Positions 53,894-62,688 of a stretch of 64,000 nucleotides of DNA are shown piece by piece (within the stretch, counting starts at the first letter, position 1; each line of letters begins with the position of its first letter). Below the pieces are notes generated by a model that searched no databases, was not told the DNA's origin, and saw only the letters and a list, made by a program, of their open reading frames with translations. The stretch spans positions 9,878 to 73,877 of the forward strand of contig CAKPIK010000005.1 of NCBI GenBank assembly GCA_934162365.1, in the 5' to 3' direction. Both the position numbers and the translations under genes were made by a program. This DNA comes from an uncultured Clostridia bacterium (GTDB lineage Bacteria; Bacillota; Clostridia; TANB77; CAG-508).

Positions 53894-54907
53894 ATGGCCA
53901 AAATAAATAAAAAGAGTAAAAATTCTAAACTAGATAATAAATATAATGCAGACAATGAAATTATTATAGGAGTTACAACCAAGGCTAAAGAAAAAGTACG
54001 AGTAGAAAAGAAACCTGCTCGTACTAATAAAAAAAGTAAAGTTGGTACAAGCACTAAAAAGAGGCAAAATAATAAAAAAAATACTACTATTCCTAAAAGA
54101 GAACATACTAACAATTCTAAAATAAACAAGAAAATGATGAATAGAAAAGATGATGAACAAATAAAAATAATAAATAGAAAAAAAGTTGTAATAAGTATCT
54201 TGTTTTTATTTATTATAGCCTTAGGTGGAATGATTTATTATTTAACAACTCCTGTATTTAATGTTTCTAATATTCAGGTTATTGGAAATAACAAAAATAC
54301 AGTAGATACATATATTAGTTTAAGTAAAATAAATATTGGAAGTACAAATATATTTGCATTTACTAATAATGGAGTAAGGAAAAATATAAAAGAAAATTCA
54401 TATGTTGAGGATGTAGTTATAAAAAGAAAACTTCCAAATACAGTAGAATTACATATAACTGAAAGAACTGCTGAATACCAAGCAGAGTATTTGGGAAAAT
54501 ATATATATTTAAACAATCAAGGGTATATATTAGAAATAAGTGAAGAAAAATTATCATTACCATTAATAATTGGACTTGATTCTTTAAAAGAAGAAATCAA
54601 AGTTGGTACAAGATTGAATAATGATGACTTAATAAAATTAGATGTGGTTGTGAAAATTTCTAATTATTGCAAATATAATGATGTTGGAAGTGATATTACT
54701 AGTATAGATACATCTAATACAGCTGATTATATTGTATATTTTGAAAAAGAAAAAAAGAAAATATACTTAGGAAATTCCTCTAATTTAGTGGAAAAAATGG
54801 ATTCAGCTGTTACAATAATGGAAAAAGAAAAAAATGAAAGTAGAGAAATATTTGTGAGAGAAGACTTAATAGAAAGGAATAGAACATATTCTAGAGAAAT
54901 GAAATAA
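53894..54907 (+). CDS. ftsQ: Cell division protein FtsQ/DivIB
   Basis: 337 residues: a long Lys/Asn-rich cytosolic N-terminus (~95 residues), one membrane helix (VVISILFLFIIALGGMIYYL), then the external POTRA domain (PVFNVSNIQVIGNNKNT, SYVEDVVIKRKLPNTVELHITERTAEY) and the FtsQ domain. Bridges FtsL/DivIC to the septal synthase. Located between murA and the DUF881 genes, as in many Clostridia. Confidence 0.9.
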   Translation: MAKINKKSKNSKLDNKYNADNEIIIGVTTKAKEKVRVEKKPARTNKKSKVGTSTKKRQNNKKNTTIPKREHTNNSKINKKMMNRKDDEQIKIINRKKVVISILFLFIIALGGMIYYLTTPVFNVSNIQVIGNNKNTVDTYISLSKINIGSTNIFAFTNNGVRKNIKENSYVEDVVIKRKLPNTVELHITERTAEYQAEYLGKYIYLNNQGYILEISEEKLSLPLIIGLDSLKEEIKVGTRLNNDDLIKLDVVVKISNYCKYNDVGSDITSIDTSNTADYIVYFEKEKKKIYLGNSSNLVEKMDSAVTIMEKEKNESREIFVREDLIERNRTYSREMK

Positions 54908-54924
54908 TTGTTAGGAGGTAGAAA

Positions 54925-55626
54925 ATGAATAAAAATAAAATAGCTATAATTTTAGGTGTTATGTGCTTAATATTAACAGTTGCAATAATAGTTCAATATA
55001 AGACTGTAAAAGATGCAAGTAAACTAACTGGTTTTACTACTAATAGTGAATTAAAAACAGAAGTATTAAAGTGGAAAGAAAAATATGAAGAAGCATATAA
55101 AAATTTGGAAAAATCTGAACAAAAACTTGAAAAACAAAGAAAACTTGCTACTAGTAAAGACGATACATCTTTGGAATTACAAAAAGAGTTAAAAACTTTA
55201 AATTCTTTAACTGGAGCAATAGATGTTAAAGGAAAAGGAATTGTTTTAACAGTTGCAGACAATAAAAATGTAACTAACAAAAATGTTGGATTACTTGATA
55301 ATATAAGTAATTATTTAATACATGATACAGACTTACTAAGATTAGTAAATGAATTAAAAAATGCAGGAGTGGAAGCAATATCAATAAATGATGAAAGAAT
55401 TGTTAATTCAACATCTATAACCTGCGATGGAAACGTTATATTAATAAATGGAAATAAAGTTAGTTCTCCATTTGTTATTAAAGCGATTGGATCTAGTGAA
55501 ACAATTCTAGGAGCTTTACAAAGACCGGGAGGAAAACTAGAAGAACTAGACGATTATGGATTGGTTTCAAGTATTGTTAAACAAAACAACATTACAATAT
55601 ATAAATATAATGGAGTTATAGAATAA
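54925..55626 (+). CDS. DUF881 family protein, copy 1
   Basis: 233 residues: N-terminal membrane anchor (IAIILGVMCLILTVAIIVQY), a coiled coil (WKEKYEEAYKNLEKSEQKLEKQRK), then the DUF881 domain with KGKGIVLTVADN, LLRLVNELKNAGVEAISINDERIVNST and SPFVIKAIG. Family members cluster with division genes in Firmicutes; the biochemical role is unknown. Ribosome binding site AGGAGG. Confidence 0.88.
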   Translation: MNKNKIAIILGVMCLILTVAIIVQYKTVKDASKLTGFTTNSELKTEVLKWKEKYEEAYKNLEKSEQKLEKQRKLATSKDDTSLELQKELKTLNSLTGAIDVKGKGIVLTVADNKNVTNKNVGLLDNISNYLIHDTDLLRLVNELKNAGVEAISINDERIVNSTSITCDGNVILINGNKVSSPFVIKAIGSSETILGALQRPGGKLEELDDYGLVSSIVKQNNITIYKYNGVIE

Positions 55627-55638
55627 TGGAGGTAAAAT

Positions 55639-56328
55639 ATGAAAAAAGATAAAATAATTATGACGATTACAATTTCTATAATGAGCTTTATATTAGTATG
55701 CGTAATGTTTGCACAGTTTAGAGTAGTAAATGAAACAGATATAGCTCAGATAGAATCAATGAGAGAAGACGAACTAGAAAAGGCTGTAACACAATGGAAA
55801 GAAAAATATGAAAAAACAAATGAAAAATTAACAGAAACAAATCAAAAAATTCAAGAATACCAAGATAAGGTACAAAGCAATAATGAGACTAGAGAATTAG
55901 TTGAGAAGGAATTACAAGAAGCAAAGGAAAATTTTGGCTTAATAGATACGTATGGTGATGGACTAATAATAACTTTAACAGATACTGATACAAAAGCTTA
56001 TGAAGATAAGGATTTACTAGATTTAGTTAATGAATTAAGAGCAGCTGGAGCTAAAGCAATATCAATAAACGATGAGAGAATAGTAAGTTTAACTAATATA
56101 GTTAATATATCAACACGCTATATAAAGGTAAATGATGCAAACGTTTCATCTCCATATATAATAAAAGTAATAGGAGATAAAACATACTTAAAAAGTGCAC
56201 TTACAATAAAAAATGGATATTACGATTATAAAAACAAAGAAGGCTATTCAATTGATATACAAGAAAAAAATAATATAAAAATTAATAAATATTCAAAAGA
56301 TGTAAGTTTAAGATATATAGAGTTATAA
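55639..56328 (+). CDS. DUF881 family protein, copy 2
   Basis: 229 residues with the same architecture as its upstream neighbour: membrane anchor, coiled coil (WKEKYEKTNEKLTETNQKIQEYQ) and DUF881 domain (GDGLIITLTDTD, LLDLVNELRAAGAKAISINDERIVS, SPYIIKVIG). The two copies are tandem paralogs 12 bp apart and may form a heteromer (inference). Confidence 0.88.
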   Translation: MKKDKIIMTITISIMSFILVCVMFAQFRVVNETDIAQIESMREDELEKAVTQWKEKYEKTNEKLTETNQKIQEYQDKVQSNNETRELVEKELQEAKENFGLIDTYGDGLIITLTDTDTKAYEDKDLLDLVNELRAAGAKAISINDERIVSLTNIVNISTRYIKVNDANVSSPYIIKVIGDKTYLKSALTIKNGYYDYKNKEGYSIDIQEKNNIKINKYSKDVSLRYIEL

Positions 56329-56342
56329 GGGGGAAAATAAAA

Positions 56343-56696
56343 ATGATAGTTTTAGGAATAATTGCAGGATGTATATTGGGAGCAATTATAGGTATAAATT
56401 TACCAATAATTCCATATATGTATTCTTCATATTTAGCAATATCAATAGTAGCTGCTTTAGATTCTGTTTTTGGTGGAATTGTAGCAACATTAAATGGAAA
56501 ATTTAATTTTAAAACTTTTGTTTCTGGATTTTTTGGAAATGCAATACTTTCAATTTTACTTACATATTTAGGCGAAAAGTTAAATGTAGATATATATATT
56601 GGAGCAATAGTAGTATTTGTTGGAAGAATGTTTAATAATTTAGGAATGATAAGAAGATATTATGTAGAAAAATGGTCTAAAGAAGAAAAAAAATAA
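56343..56696 (+). CDS. sbp: Small basic membrane protein Sbp (DUF1290)
   Basis: 117 residues with four hydrophobic segments: GIIAGCILGAIIGINLPIIP, YLAISIVAALDSVFGGIVATL, FGNAILSILLTYLGEKLN and IGAIVVFVGRMFNNLGMIRRYY. It matches the DUF1290/Sbp family that lies next to DUF881 genes and ftsA/ftsZ in Firmicutes. Role unknown. Last gene of the murA-ftsQ segment. Confidence 0.88.
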   Translation: MIVLGIIAGCILGAIIGINLPIIPYMYSSYLAISIVAALDSVFGGIVATLNGKFNFKTFVSGFFGNAILSILLTYLGEKLNVDIYIGAIVVFVGRMFNNLGMIRRYYVEKWSKEEKK

Positions 56697-56743
56697 GGGA
56701 CAGTTGACCTATAGGACATTAATAAAAACAATATTTCTTATTT

Positions 56744-56775
56744 ATTACAAAAATATTACAAAAATATTACAAATT
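56744..56775 (+). repeat. Three tandem 11-bp repeats upstream of the ftsA promoter
   Basis: ATTACAAAAAT occurs at 56744-56754 and 56755-56765, and ATTACAAAT at 56766-56774: one unit per helical turn, ending a few bases before the -35 hexamer. It could be an UP element or regulator array. Confidence 0.55.
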
Positions 56776-56778
56776 CTA

Positions 56779-56807
56779 TTGACTTTTTTAAAAAAATATA
56801 ATATTCT
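56779..56807 (+). promoter_or_regulatory. Probable promoter of ftsA-ftsZ
   Basis: TTGACT (56779-56784), 17-bp spacer, TATTCT (56802-56807). A TATAAT at 56797 is too close to the same -35 box. Confidence 0.5.
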
Positions 56808-56849
56808 TAGGTGAGAAAAAATATAAATTAAAAATTGGAGGAGTTAGGC

Positions 56850-58079
56850 TTGGCAATAGGAGATATAATTGTCGGCATTGACATAGGAACTTCCAAAGTT
56901 TCAACAGTTGTTGGAGAAGTTAATAATTTTAACCAGATTGAAATTATATGTATGACTAAAACAAAATGTAGTGGAATAAAAAAAGGCAAAATTATTAATG
57001 ATGATGAAGTTGCAATGGCAATTGCTAAAACAATTAATGATGCTGAAGAAGAAGCTAATTTGAGAATTAATTCTGCATATGTAACTATTCCAGGAAAATA
57101 TGTGACAATTGTTCAAAATAGCGTAATAAAAGAAATAAAAGATAAATTTGCAGGAATATCAACAAGAGATATTAACTCAGGTTTAATGTTGGTTAAAGAT
57201 ATAGATTTACCAGAAAATAAAACAATAATAGATATAGTACCCCAAAACTTTATACTAGAAGATGGACAAACTGTATCAGATCCAATAGGAAGTTTTAGTG
57301 GTTCATTCACCATAAATGCAGAGATAATAATTGCTGATAAAGATTATATAAAACAATTAAACCAAATATTTAAAAAAGCAGATTTAGAAATAGACGGAAT
57401 AATACCAAATACTTTAGCACAAAGAAATTTAATATTAGATAACAATGAACTTAATGATAATATTATGATACTAGATATAGGAGCAGGAAACACTGATATA
57501 GGCGTATTTGAGGGAAGTAAATTTGTATACACAAATACAATACCTCTTGGCGGAAATAATATTACAAATGATATTGCAGTTGTATTAGATATATCATTAG
57601 AAGAAGCAGAAAAATTAAAAAGACAATATGGTTTAGCTTTGAAATCATTTATAGATAATGACAATGATGTAATATTAAATACTTGTAATGGTATTAGCAA
57701 AACAAGAACAATAAAAAGTTCAGAACTAATAGAAATAATAGAAGCAAGAATTGAAGAGATATTTGCATTAGTAAATAAGGATATTATTTCGCAAGGTATA
57801 AAAGCAAAAATTAACAATGTTATTTTAACAGGACAAGGTATAACTAATATTAGTAAAAGTGATGTGGCTGGAAAAATTGCATTAAATATACCGGTGAAGA
57901 TGTCTACTGGAAGGTTAATTAGCACAGTAAAACCTAGCTTTAGAACAGCATATTCTTTGGTAAGGTATATTGCTGCAAGGCCTTTTACAAAATCTGTAGC
58001 AAGTAGTATAGATACAGTATTAGAAGAAAATATATTCAAAAATATAATAGATAGAATAAAAGAGTTTTTTTACTCTTAA
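56850..58079 (+). CDS. ftsA: Cell division protein FtsA (TTG start)
   Basis: Actin-like membrane anchor of the Z ring. 409 residues: GDIIVGIDIGTSKVSTVVGEV (phosphate 1), the 1C subdomain, IMILDIGAGNTDIGVFEG (phosphate 2), NVILTGQGITNI (adenosine region) and a C-terminal amphipathic helix (IIDRIKEFFYS). The TTG at 56850 follows GGAGG; an in-frame TTG at 56835 precedes that site. ftsZ follows at 45 bp. Confidence 0.94.
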   Translation: MAIGDIIVGIDIGTSKVSTVVGEVNNFNQIEIICMTKTKCSGIKKGKIINDDEVAMAIAKTINDAEEEANLRINSAYVTIPGKYVTIVQNSVIKEIKDKFAGISTRDINSGLMLVKDIDLPENKTIIDIVPQNFILEDGQTVSDPIGSFSGSFTINAEIIIADKDYIKQLNQIFKKADLEIDGIIPNTLAQRNLILDNNELNDNIMILDIGAGNTDIGVFEGSKFVYTNTIPLGGNNITNDIAVVLDISLEEAEKLKRQYGLALKSFIDNDNDVILNTCNGISKTRTIKSSELIEIIEARIEEIFALVNKDIISQGIKAKINNVILTGQGITNISKSDVAGKIALNIPVKMSTGRLISTVKPSFRTAYSLVRYIAARPFTKSVASSIDTVLEENIFKNIIDRIKEFFYS

Positions 58080-58124
58080 AAAAGTTTTCAATTTTAAATT
58101 ATATAAATTTTGGGAGGAAATAGT

Positions 58125-59234
58125 ATGTTAGAATACGAAGAAATGGATAACAAAATGATAGACGGAACAGCAACAATAAAAGTAATTGGTGTTGGAGGAG
58201 CTGGAAATAATGCTGTTAATAGAATGATAGAAGCAGAAATAAAAGGTGTTGAGTTTATAGCAGTTAACACAGATAGACAAGCTCTTCAAAAATCAAAAGC
58301 TCCAACAAAAATTCAAATTGGAGAAAAAATAACAAGAGGTTTAGGAGCAGGTGCTAATCCCGATATAGGAGCACAAGCAGCAGAAGAAAGTAAATCAGAA
58401 ATTGGTGAAGCATTAAGAGGAGCAGACATGGTATTTGTTACAGCCGGAATGGGTGGAGGAACAGGTACAGGAGCTGCGTCAATAGTTGCTGGAACAGCAA
58501 AAGAAATGGGAATATTAACAATAGCAGTTGTTACAAAACCATTTACATTTGAAGGTAAAAAAAGATTAGCGCAAGCAGAACGTGGTGTTGATAGTTTAAA
58601 AGGAAAAGTTGATTCATTAGTTGTAATACCAAATGATAAATTATTACAAATAATTGATAGAAAAACTTCAATTGTTGAAGCATTTAAAATGGCTGATGAT
58701 GTGTTAAGACAAGGTGTACAAGGTATATCAGACTTAATTGCAATTGAAGGATTAGTAAACTTAGACTTTGCAGATGTAAAAACAATAATGTTAAATAGAG
58801 GAATGGCTCATATGGGTATTGGTAGAGCATCTGGAGAAAACAGAGCAGAAGATGCTGCTAAACAAGCTATTCAAAGTCCATTACTAGAAACATCAATAGA
58901 AGGAGCAAGAGGAGTTATAATTAATATTACTGGAGGTAGTGATTTAGGATTACAAGAAATTAACACAGCTGCTGAATTAGTTCAACGCAGTGTAGACCCA
59001 GAAGCTAATATTATCTGGGGTTCTGTAATAGACGAATCACTAGGGGATGAAATAGTAATAACAGTTATTGCTACAGGATTTGAAACAGAACAACCATTAA
59101 CAAGTATAGGAGTTGAAAATCTAGTTTCAAAAGCTTGGGATAAAAAAGTAAACTCAATCCCATCTTCATCAGAAAGCAATAATTCATCTTCAGATTTAGA
59201 CATACCATCATTCTTAAGAAATAAGAAAAAATAA
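58125..59234 (+). CDS. ftsZ: Cell division protein FtsZ
   Basis: Tubulin-like GTPase forming the Z ring. 369 residues: [20 protein letters not shown], the tubulin signature [16 protein letters not shown], and the T7 loop [12 protein letters not shown] Ser/Asn-rich linker leads to the conserved C-terminal peptide [11 protein letters not shown] that binds FtsA. Start ATG 58125 after GGGAGGAAA. Confidence 0.98.
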   Translation: MLEYEEMDNKMIDGTATIKVIGVGGAGNNAVNRMIEAEIKGVEFIAVNTDRQALQKSKAPTKIQIGEKITRGLGAGANPDIGAQAAEESKSEIGEALRGADMVFVTAGMGGGTGTGAASIVAGTAKEMGILTIAVVTKPFTFEGKKRLAQAERGVDSLKGKVDSLVVIPNDKLLQIIDRKTSIVEAFKMADDVLRQGVQGISDLIAIEGLVNLDFADVKTIMLNRGMAHMGIGRASGENRAEDAAKQAIQSPLLETSIEGARGVIINITGGSDLGLQEINTAAELVQRSVDPEANIIWGSVIDESLGDEIVITVIATGFETEQPLTSIGVENLVSKAWDKKVNSIPSSSESNNSSSDLDIPSFLRNKKK

Positions 59235-59246
59235 TAAAAATTAATA

Positions 59247-59278
59247 AAAAGACAAGTTATTTTATAACTTGTCTTTTA
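59247..59278 (+). terminator. Intrinsic terminator after ftsZ
   Basis: GACAAGTTAT (59251-59260) pairs with ATAACTTGTC (59264-59273), A-run before and TTTT after. Confidence 0.85.
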
Positions 59279-59342
59279 TTGTTTTTGATTTTGCCGAATG
59301 AAATTCTACGGAAATTATAGTATATTATAATATAAAAAAAAA

Positions 59343-59377
59343 GAAATAATCTTAAATTGTAGATTATTTCTTTTTTT
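59343..59377 (+). terminator. Second terminator upstream of spoIIGA
   Basis: GAAATAATCT (59343-59352) pairs with AGATTATTTC (59361-59370), followed by seven Ts. It insulates spoIIGA from ftsZ read-through. Confidence 0.8.
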
Positions 59378-59389
59378 CTACCCTAAGAA

Positions 59390-59422
59390 TTGACAGCTTT
59401 TTAAGAAATATGGACCTATAAT
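59390..59422 (+). promoter_or_regulatory. Stretched-spacer promoter of spoIIGA
   Basis: TTGACA (59390-59395) and TATAAT (59417-59422) are separated by 21 bp. B. subtilis spoIIG has the same peculiarity (22 bp) and depends on Spo0A. I do not see a perfect Spo0A box. Confidence 0.65.
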
Positions 59423-59451
59423 ATAGATAGTTCCAACTTGGGTGGTGTTAT

Positions 59452-60384
59452 ATGACTGTATATGTAGATTTAATATTAATTCAAAATATTATAATGAACT
59501 ATATTATTATTTTGACTACTGGAATAATATGCAAAATAGATATTAAGCAGTATAGAATGATATGTGCAAGTGCCATTGGAGCAATATATGCAGTTGTTAT
59601 GTATGTTATGAAATGGAATATTTATAATAACCAAATTATTAAGATTATACTTTCTGTTTGCATGGTATATATTGCATTTCATTCTAAAAATTTTAGAAGT
59701 TTACTAAAACAAACAATTATATTTTATTTAACATCATTTTGCTTTGGCGGTGCAACTTACTATTTATTATATTGCATAAGTCCTAGTTTAATAAAATATA
59801 TAAATGGAACATTAGTTGGCACTTATCCAGTAAAAGTAGCTGTTCTTGGTGGTATTGTAGGATTTTTTATAACAATAATTTCTTTTAAAATTATAAAAAA
59901 CAGATTCGAACAAAAAGACTTATTGTATAATGTAAAAGTTTATTACAAAGAAAAAAGTATTACTATTAAAGTTATACTAGATACAGGGAATTTATTAACT
60001 GAGCCAATAACTAATATGCCAGTTATGATTGTTGAAGCATCAAAAATGAAGAAATTTCTACCTAATGATATTTTAGAAAATATGGATGAGATACTAAACA
60101 ATAATACCTTTAGTGAAATTACAGAAGAAATGCAAAGTAGGCTTTGTATAATACCATTTTCATCGGTTGGAAAACAAAATGGTATTATAATTGGATTTAG
60201 ACCAGACTATATAAAAATATATACTGATCAAGGAGAAAAAATTAGGAAAAAGATTGTAATAGGGATATATAACAACGAAATATCAAAAAATGGAGTATAT
60301 TCAGGTTTAATGGGACTAAACTTATTAGAAAATGATTTAAGGACGGGTGATTTAAATGAATATAATTCAAATATTAAAATCTAA
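59452..60384 (+). CDS. spoIIGA: Sporulation sigma-E processing peptidase SpoIIGA
   Basis: Aspartic-type membrane protease that cleaves the pro-sequence of sigma-E after asymmetric division. 310 residues: five membrane segments in the first ~150 residues ([20 protein letters not shown] onward), then the protease domain with the catalytic LDTGNLL. sigE overlaps its last 29 bases, the conserved spoIIGA-sigE pairing. Confidence 0.93.
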   Translation: MTVYVDLILIQNIIMNYIIILTTGIICKIDIKQYRMICASAIGAIYAVVMYVMKWNIYNNQIIKIILSVCMVYIAFHSKNFRSLLKQTIIFYLTSFCFGGATYYLLYCISPSLIKYINGTLVGTYPVKVAVLGGIVGFFITIISFKIIKNRFEQKDLLYNVKVYYKEKSITIKVILDTGNLLTEPITNMPVMIVEASKMKKFLPNDILENMDEILNNNTFSEITEEMQSRLCIIPFSSVGKQNGIIIGFRPDYIKIYTDQGEKIRKKIVIGIYNNEISKNGVYSGLMGLNLLENDLRTGDLNEYNSNIKI

Positions 60385-61072
60385 GTTAATGAAAATAAAT
60401 TGCTTAGAGGATAGCTTAGAAGTGTTTTATGTTGCAGGAAGTCAATCGCTTCCGCCTCCATTAGAACAAGCAGAAGAGGAAGAATTGGTAAAAAAATTAG
60501 AATTAAATAATGACCTTCAAGCTAGACAAACTTTAGTTGAGAGAAATTTAAGATTGGTTGTATATATAGCAAAAAAATTTGAAAATACAGGAGTTGGAAT
60601 AGAGGATTTAGTATCCATTGGAACCATTGGGTTAATGAAAGCAATTAATACATTTAAATCAAGTAAAAATATAAAACTTGCTACATATGCGTCAAGATGT
60701 ATAGAAAATGAAATATTAATGTTCTTAAGAAGAAGCAATAAATTAAAAGGGGAGATTTCAATAGATGAACCATTAAATCAAGATGGAGATGGAAATGAAC
60801 TATTATTATCTGATATACTTGGAACTGATTCGGATATTGTTTCAAAAGAAATTGAAGATGAAGTAGATAAAAAATTATTAAGAGCGTGTATGAAAAAATT
60901 AAATTCAAGAGAAAAGGACATAATGGAACTTAGATTTGGCTTTAAAACAGGAAATGAAAAAACACAAAAAGAAGTAGCAGACATGCTTGGAATTTCACAA
61001 AGTTACATATCAAGACTTGAAAAGAAAATAATAAGTAAAATGAAAAAAGAAATATTAAGTAAAACAGGATAA
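60356..61072 (+). CDS. sigE: RNA polymerase sporulation sigma factor sigma-E (pro-form)
   Basis: Mother-cell sigma factor made as an inactive precursor. 238 residues: an N-terminal pro-sequence ([15 protein letters not shown]...), then [15 protein letters not shown], equivalent to the B. subtilis processing region, region 2 ([40 protein letters not shown]) and region 4 ([35 protein letters not shown]). The start within spoIIGA keeps the pro-sequence. In other Clostridia sigG follows directly; here an acetyltransferase gene intervenes. Confidence 0.95.
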   Translation: MNIIQILKSKLMKINCLEDSLEVFYVAGSQSLPPPLEQAEEEELVKKLELNNDLQARQTLVERNLRLVVYIAKKFENTGVGIEDLVSIGTIGLMKAINTFKSSKNIKLATYASRCIENEILMFLRRSNKLKGEISIDEPLNQDGDGNELLLSDILGTDSDIVSKEIEDEVDKKLLRACMKKLNSREKDIMELRFGFKTGNEKTQKEVADMLGISQSYISRLEKKIISKMKKEILSKTG

Positions 61073-61100
61073 GCTACCTTAAAAAGGTAGCTTATCCTGT
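61064..61100. terminator. Perfect 17-bp hairpin at the sigE stop
   Basis: 61064-61080 pairs without mismatch with 61084-61100 around AAA. It covers the ends of sigE and of the convergent acetyltransferase gene. T-runs are short; termination or mRNA 3'-end protection is likely. Confidence 0.65.
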
Positions 61101-61582
61101 AGCGACAAAGAATATTTTAGGTAATTACCATTTACAGCTGTTTGATTAATACAGAGTTTTTTCATTACTGAAATTGAAGAAACATTATCATTTCGAATAC
61201 TGAAAGAAATTTCTTTTAAAGTGCTATTTTTATACACAAATTTAATGAAATGTTTAAGTGCTTCAACAATATAACCATTGTGTCTTTTATTATTTTTGAT
61301 TACATAACATAACGAAAGCTCTTTTGAGTCAAATGAATATGCATAAATCAATCCAACAATTTCTTGAGATTCAGATTCTTGTATAACTAATGTAAAATTC
61401 ATTGGCCAAACAAAGTAATTAATATTAAAGGATAACCATTCCTTTACCTCATCAATTGTTCCACAGTATAACGTTGATATATATGTTTGCAATATATCAT
61501 CATTTAAAACTGCAAATAAACCTTTATAGTCGCTTTTCTTGGGCTTCCGGAGAATTAACCGGTTTGTTTTGATTGCTTTCAT
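61079..61582 (-). CDS. GNAT acetyltransferase with two CGG arginine codons, likely acquired
   Basis: 167 residues, start ATG 61582 after AGGAGG on the minus strand. The family start KTNRLILRKPKKSDYKGLF (RimJ/RimL-like) and ELSLCYVIKNNKRHNGYIVEALKHF (acetyl-CoA loop) are visible. Substrate unknown. It lies on the opposite strand between sigE and sigG, which are normally adjacent. Codons 8 and 12 are CGG at positions where Arg is expected (NRLILR), and CTC, CCC and AAC occur nearby, unlike the surrounding genes. This suggests recent transfer. In the light of the CGG frameshifts elsewhere, its expression in this host is uncertain. Confidence 0.85.
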   Translation of the reverse strand: MKAIKTNRLILRKPKKSDYKGLFAVLNDDILQTYISTLYCGTIDEVKEWLSFNINYFVWPMNFTLVIQESESQEIVGLIYAYSFDSKELSLCYVIKNNKRHNGYIVEALKHFIKFVYKNSTLKEISFSIRNDNVSSISVMKKLCINQTAVNGNYLKYSLSLQDKLPF

Positions 61583-61659
61583 AAACAATCCTCCTAAAAT
61601 TTAGTATAATAATTATATCACGAAGATGATGTTATGTAAAGTAAAATAAAATAAATAAA

Positions 61660-61689
61660 GTATAAACGATACGAATTTTGGAAATAATT
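61660..61689 (+). promoter_or_regulatory. Sigma-F-type promoter of sigG
   Basis: GTATA (61660-61664), exactly 15 bp, then GGAAATAATT (61680-61689), matching GYATA-N15-GGNNANAHTR at all positions but the last. This forespore promoter class is the expected control of sigG. Confidence 0.7.
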
Positions 61690-61722
61690 ACAATAAAGTT
61701 ATTTCCAAAGGAGGTTGTTTAT

Positions 61723-62496
61723 TTGGTAAAAAAGGTAGAAATAAGTGGAGTAAATACTTCAAAATTACCTGCATTATCAAATGAAGAAAAAAATGAACTA
61801 TTAATTAAGATAAAGAATGGAGATATGAGTGCAAGGGAAAAATTTATAAATGGAAATTTGAGATTAGTATTAAGTGTAATACAAAGGTTTTATAATAGAG
61901 GAGAAAATGCGGATGATTTATTTCAAATTGGGTGTGTAGGACTTATAAAAGCAATAGATAATTTTGATTTGAATCAAAATGTTCAATTTAGCACATATGC
62001 AGTTCCAATGATAATTGGAGAAATAAGAAGATATTTAAGAGACAACAATCAAATAAGAGTTAGTAGGTCCATACGAGACTTGGCGTACAAAGTATTACAA
62101 GTTAAGGAAAGGGTTGTTAGGCAAACAGGAAAAGAACCATCAATAGAAGAGATTGCAAAAGAACTTGGAGTTGAAAGAGAAGAAATAGCAATGAGCCTAG
62201 ATGCAATACAAGACCCACTTTCTTTGCAGGAACCAATATATAAAGATGGAACTGAGAATTTATATGTAATGGATCAAGTAAAAGATAATAAAAATATAGA
62301 CGAAAAGTGGGTAGAAAATTTAACTATTGCCCAAGCATTGAAAAAGTTAAATTCAAGAGAAAAAGAAATAATTGCAAGAAGATTTTTTGATGGAAGAACA
62401 CAAATGGAAGTGGCTGAAGAAATTGGAATATCGCAAGCACAAGTGTCTAGGCTAGAAAAATGTGCAATATCGAGAATAAGAAAGGCATATAAATAA
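61723..62496 (+). CDS. sigG: RNA polymerase sporulation sigma factor sigma-G (TTG start)
   Basis: Late forespore sigma factor, 257 residues: KKVEISGVNTSKLPALSNEE (the conserved N-terminal anti-sigma contact region), FINGNLRLVLSVIQRF, DDLFQIGCVGLIKAIDNF, SRSIRDLAYKVLQ, and region 4 QMEVAEEIGISQAQVSRLEKCA. The TTG at 61723 follows AAAGGAGG. A GGAAATAA/TTATTTCC stem (61680-61706) just before the ribosome binding site overlaps the promoter and could affect translation. Confidence 0.95.
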   Translation: MVKKVEISGVNTSKLPALSNEEKNELLIKIKNGDMSAREKFINGNLRLVLSVIQRFYNRGENADDLFQIGCVGLIKAIDNFDLNQNVQFSTYAVPMIIGEIRRYLRDNNQIRVSRSIRDLAYKVLQVKERVVRQTGKEPSIEEIAKELGVEREEIAMSLDAIQDPLSLQEPIYKDGTENLYVMDQVKDNKNIDEKWVENLTIAQALKKLNSREKEIIARRFFDGRTQMEVAEEIGISQAQVSRLEKCAISRIRKAYK

Positions 62497-62530
62497 GATT
62501 TGACAATAACATAAAAACATGTTAAAATAT

Positions 62531-62661
62531 AAAACATATTAAGAGTATACCTAAAAAATAATATGTTTTTAAGCGGTATAGATAGCTAAATAAAAGCTAT
62601 TACACTTGAAGTAGGTAAAGCCTTGCTGAGGAGTCTTAAAGATTTTTCAGCAAGGCTTTTT
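62531..62661 (+). promoter_or_regulatory. Structured leader with pseudoknot and terminator, upstream of GNAT gene
   Basis: Stem 1: AAAACATATTA (62531-62541) with TAATATGTTTT (62559-62569). Its loop TATACC (62546-62551) can pair with GGTATA (62575-62580), a pseudoknot. A small ATAGCTA/GCTATTA-type stem follows, then a perfect 13-bp terminator stem (62617-62629 with 62647-62659) ending in Ts. The architecture is that of a transcriptional riboswitch or antibiotic-responsive attenuator; I do not recognise a known class. Confidence 0.6.
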
Positions 62662-62688
62662 GAATGAAAAAAAAGGGGGCGAAAAATA

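Noticed and set aside
62497..62688. A tRNA or known small RNA gene before the acetyltransferase
   Set aside because: No cloverleaf or known conserved core; the segment ends in a terminator before the gene and fits a leader.
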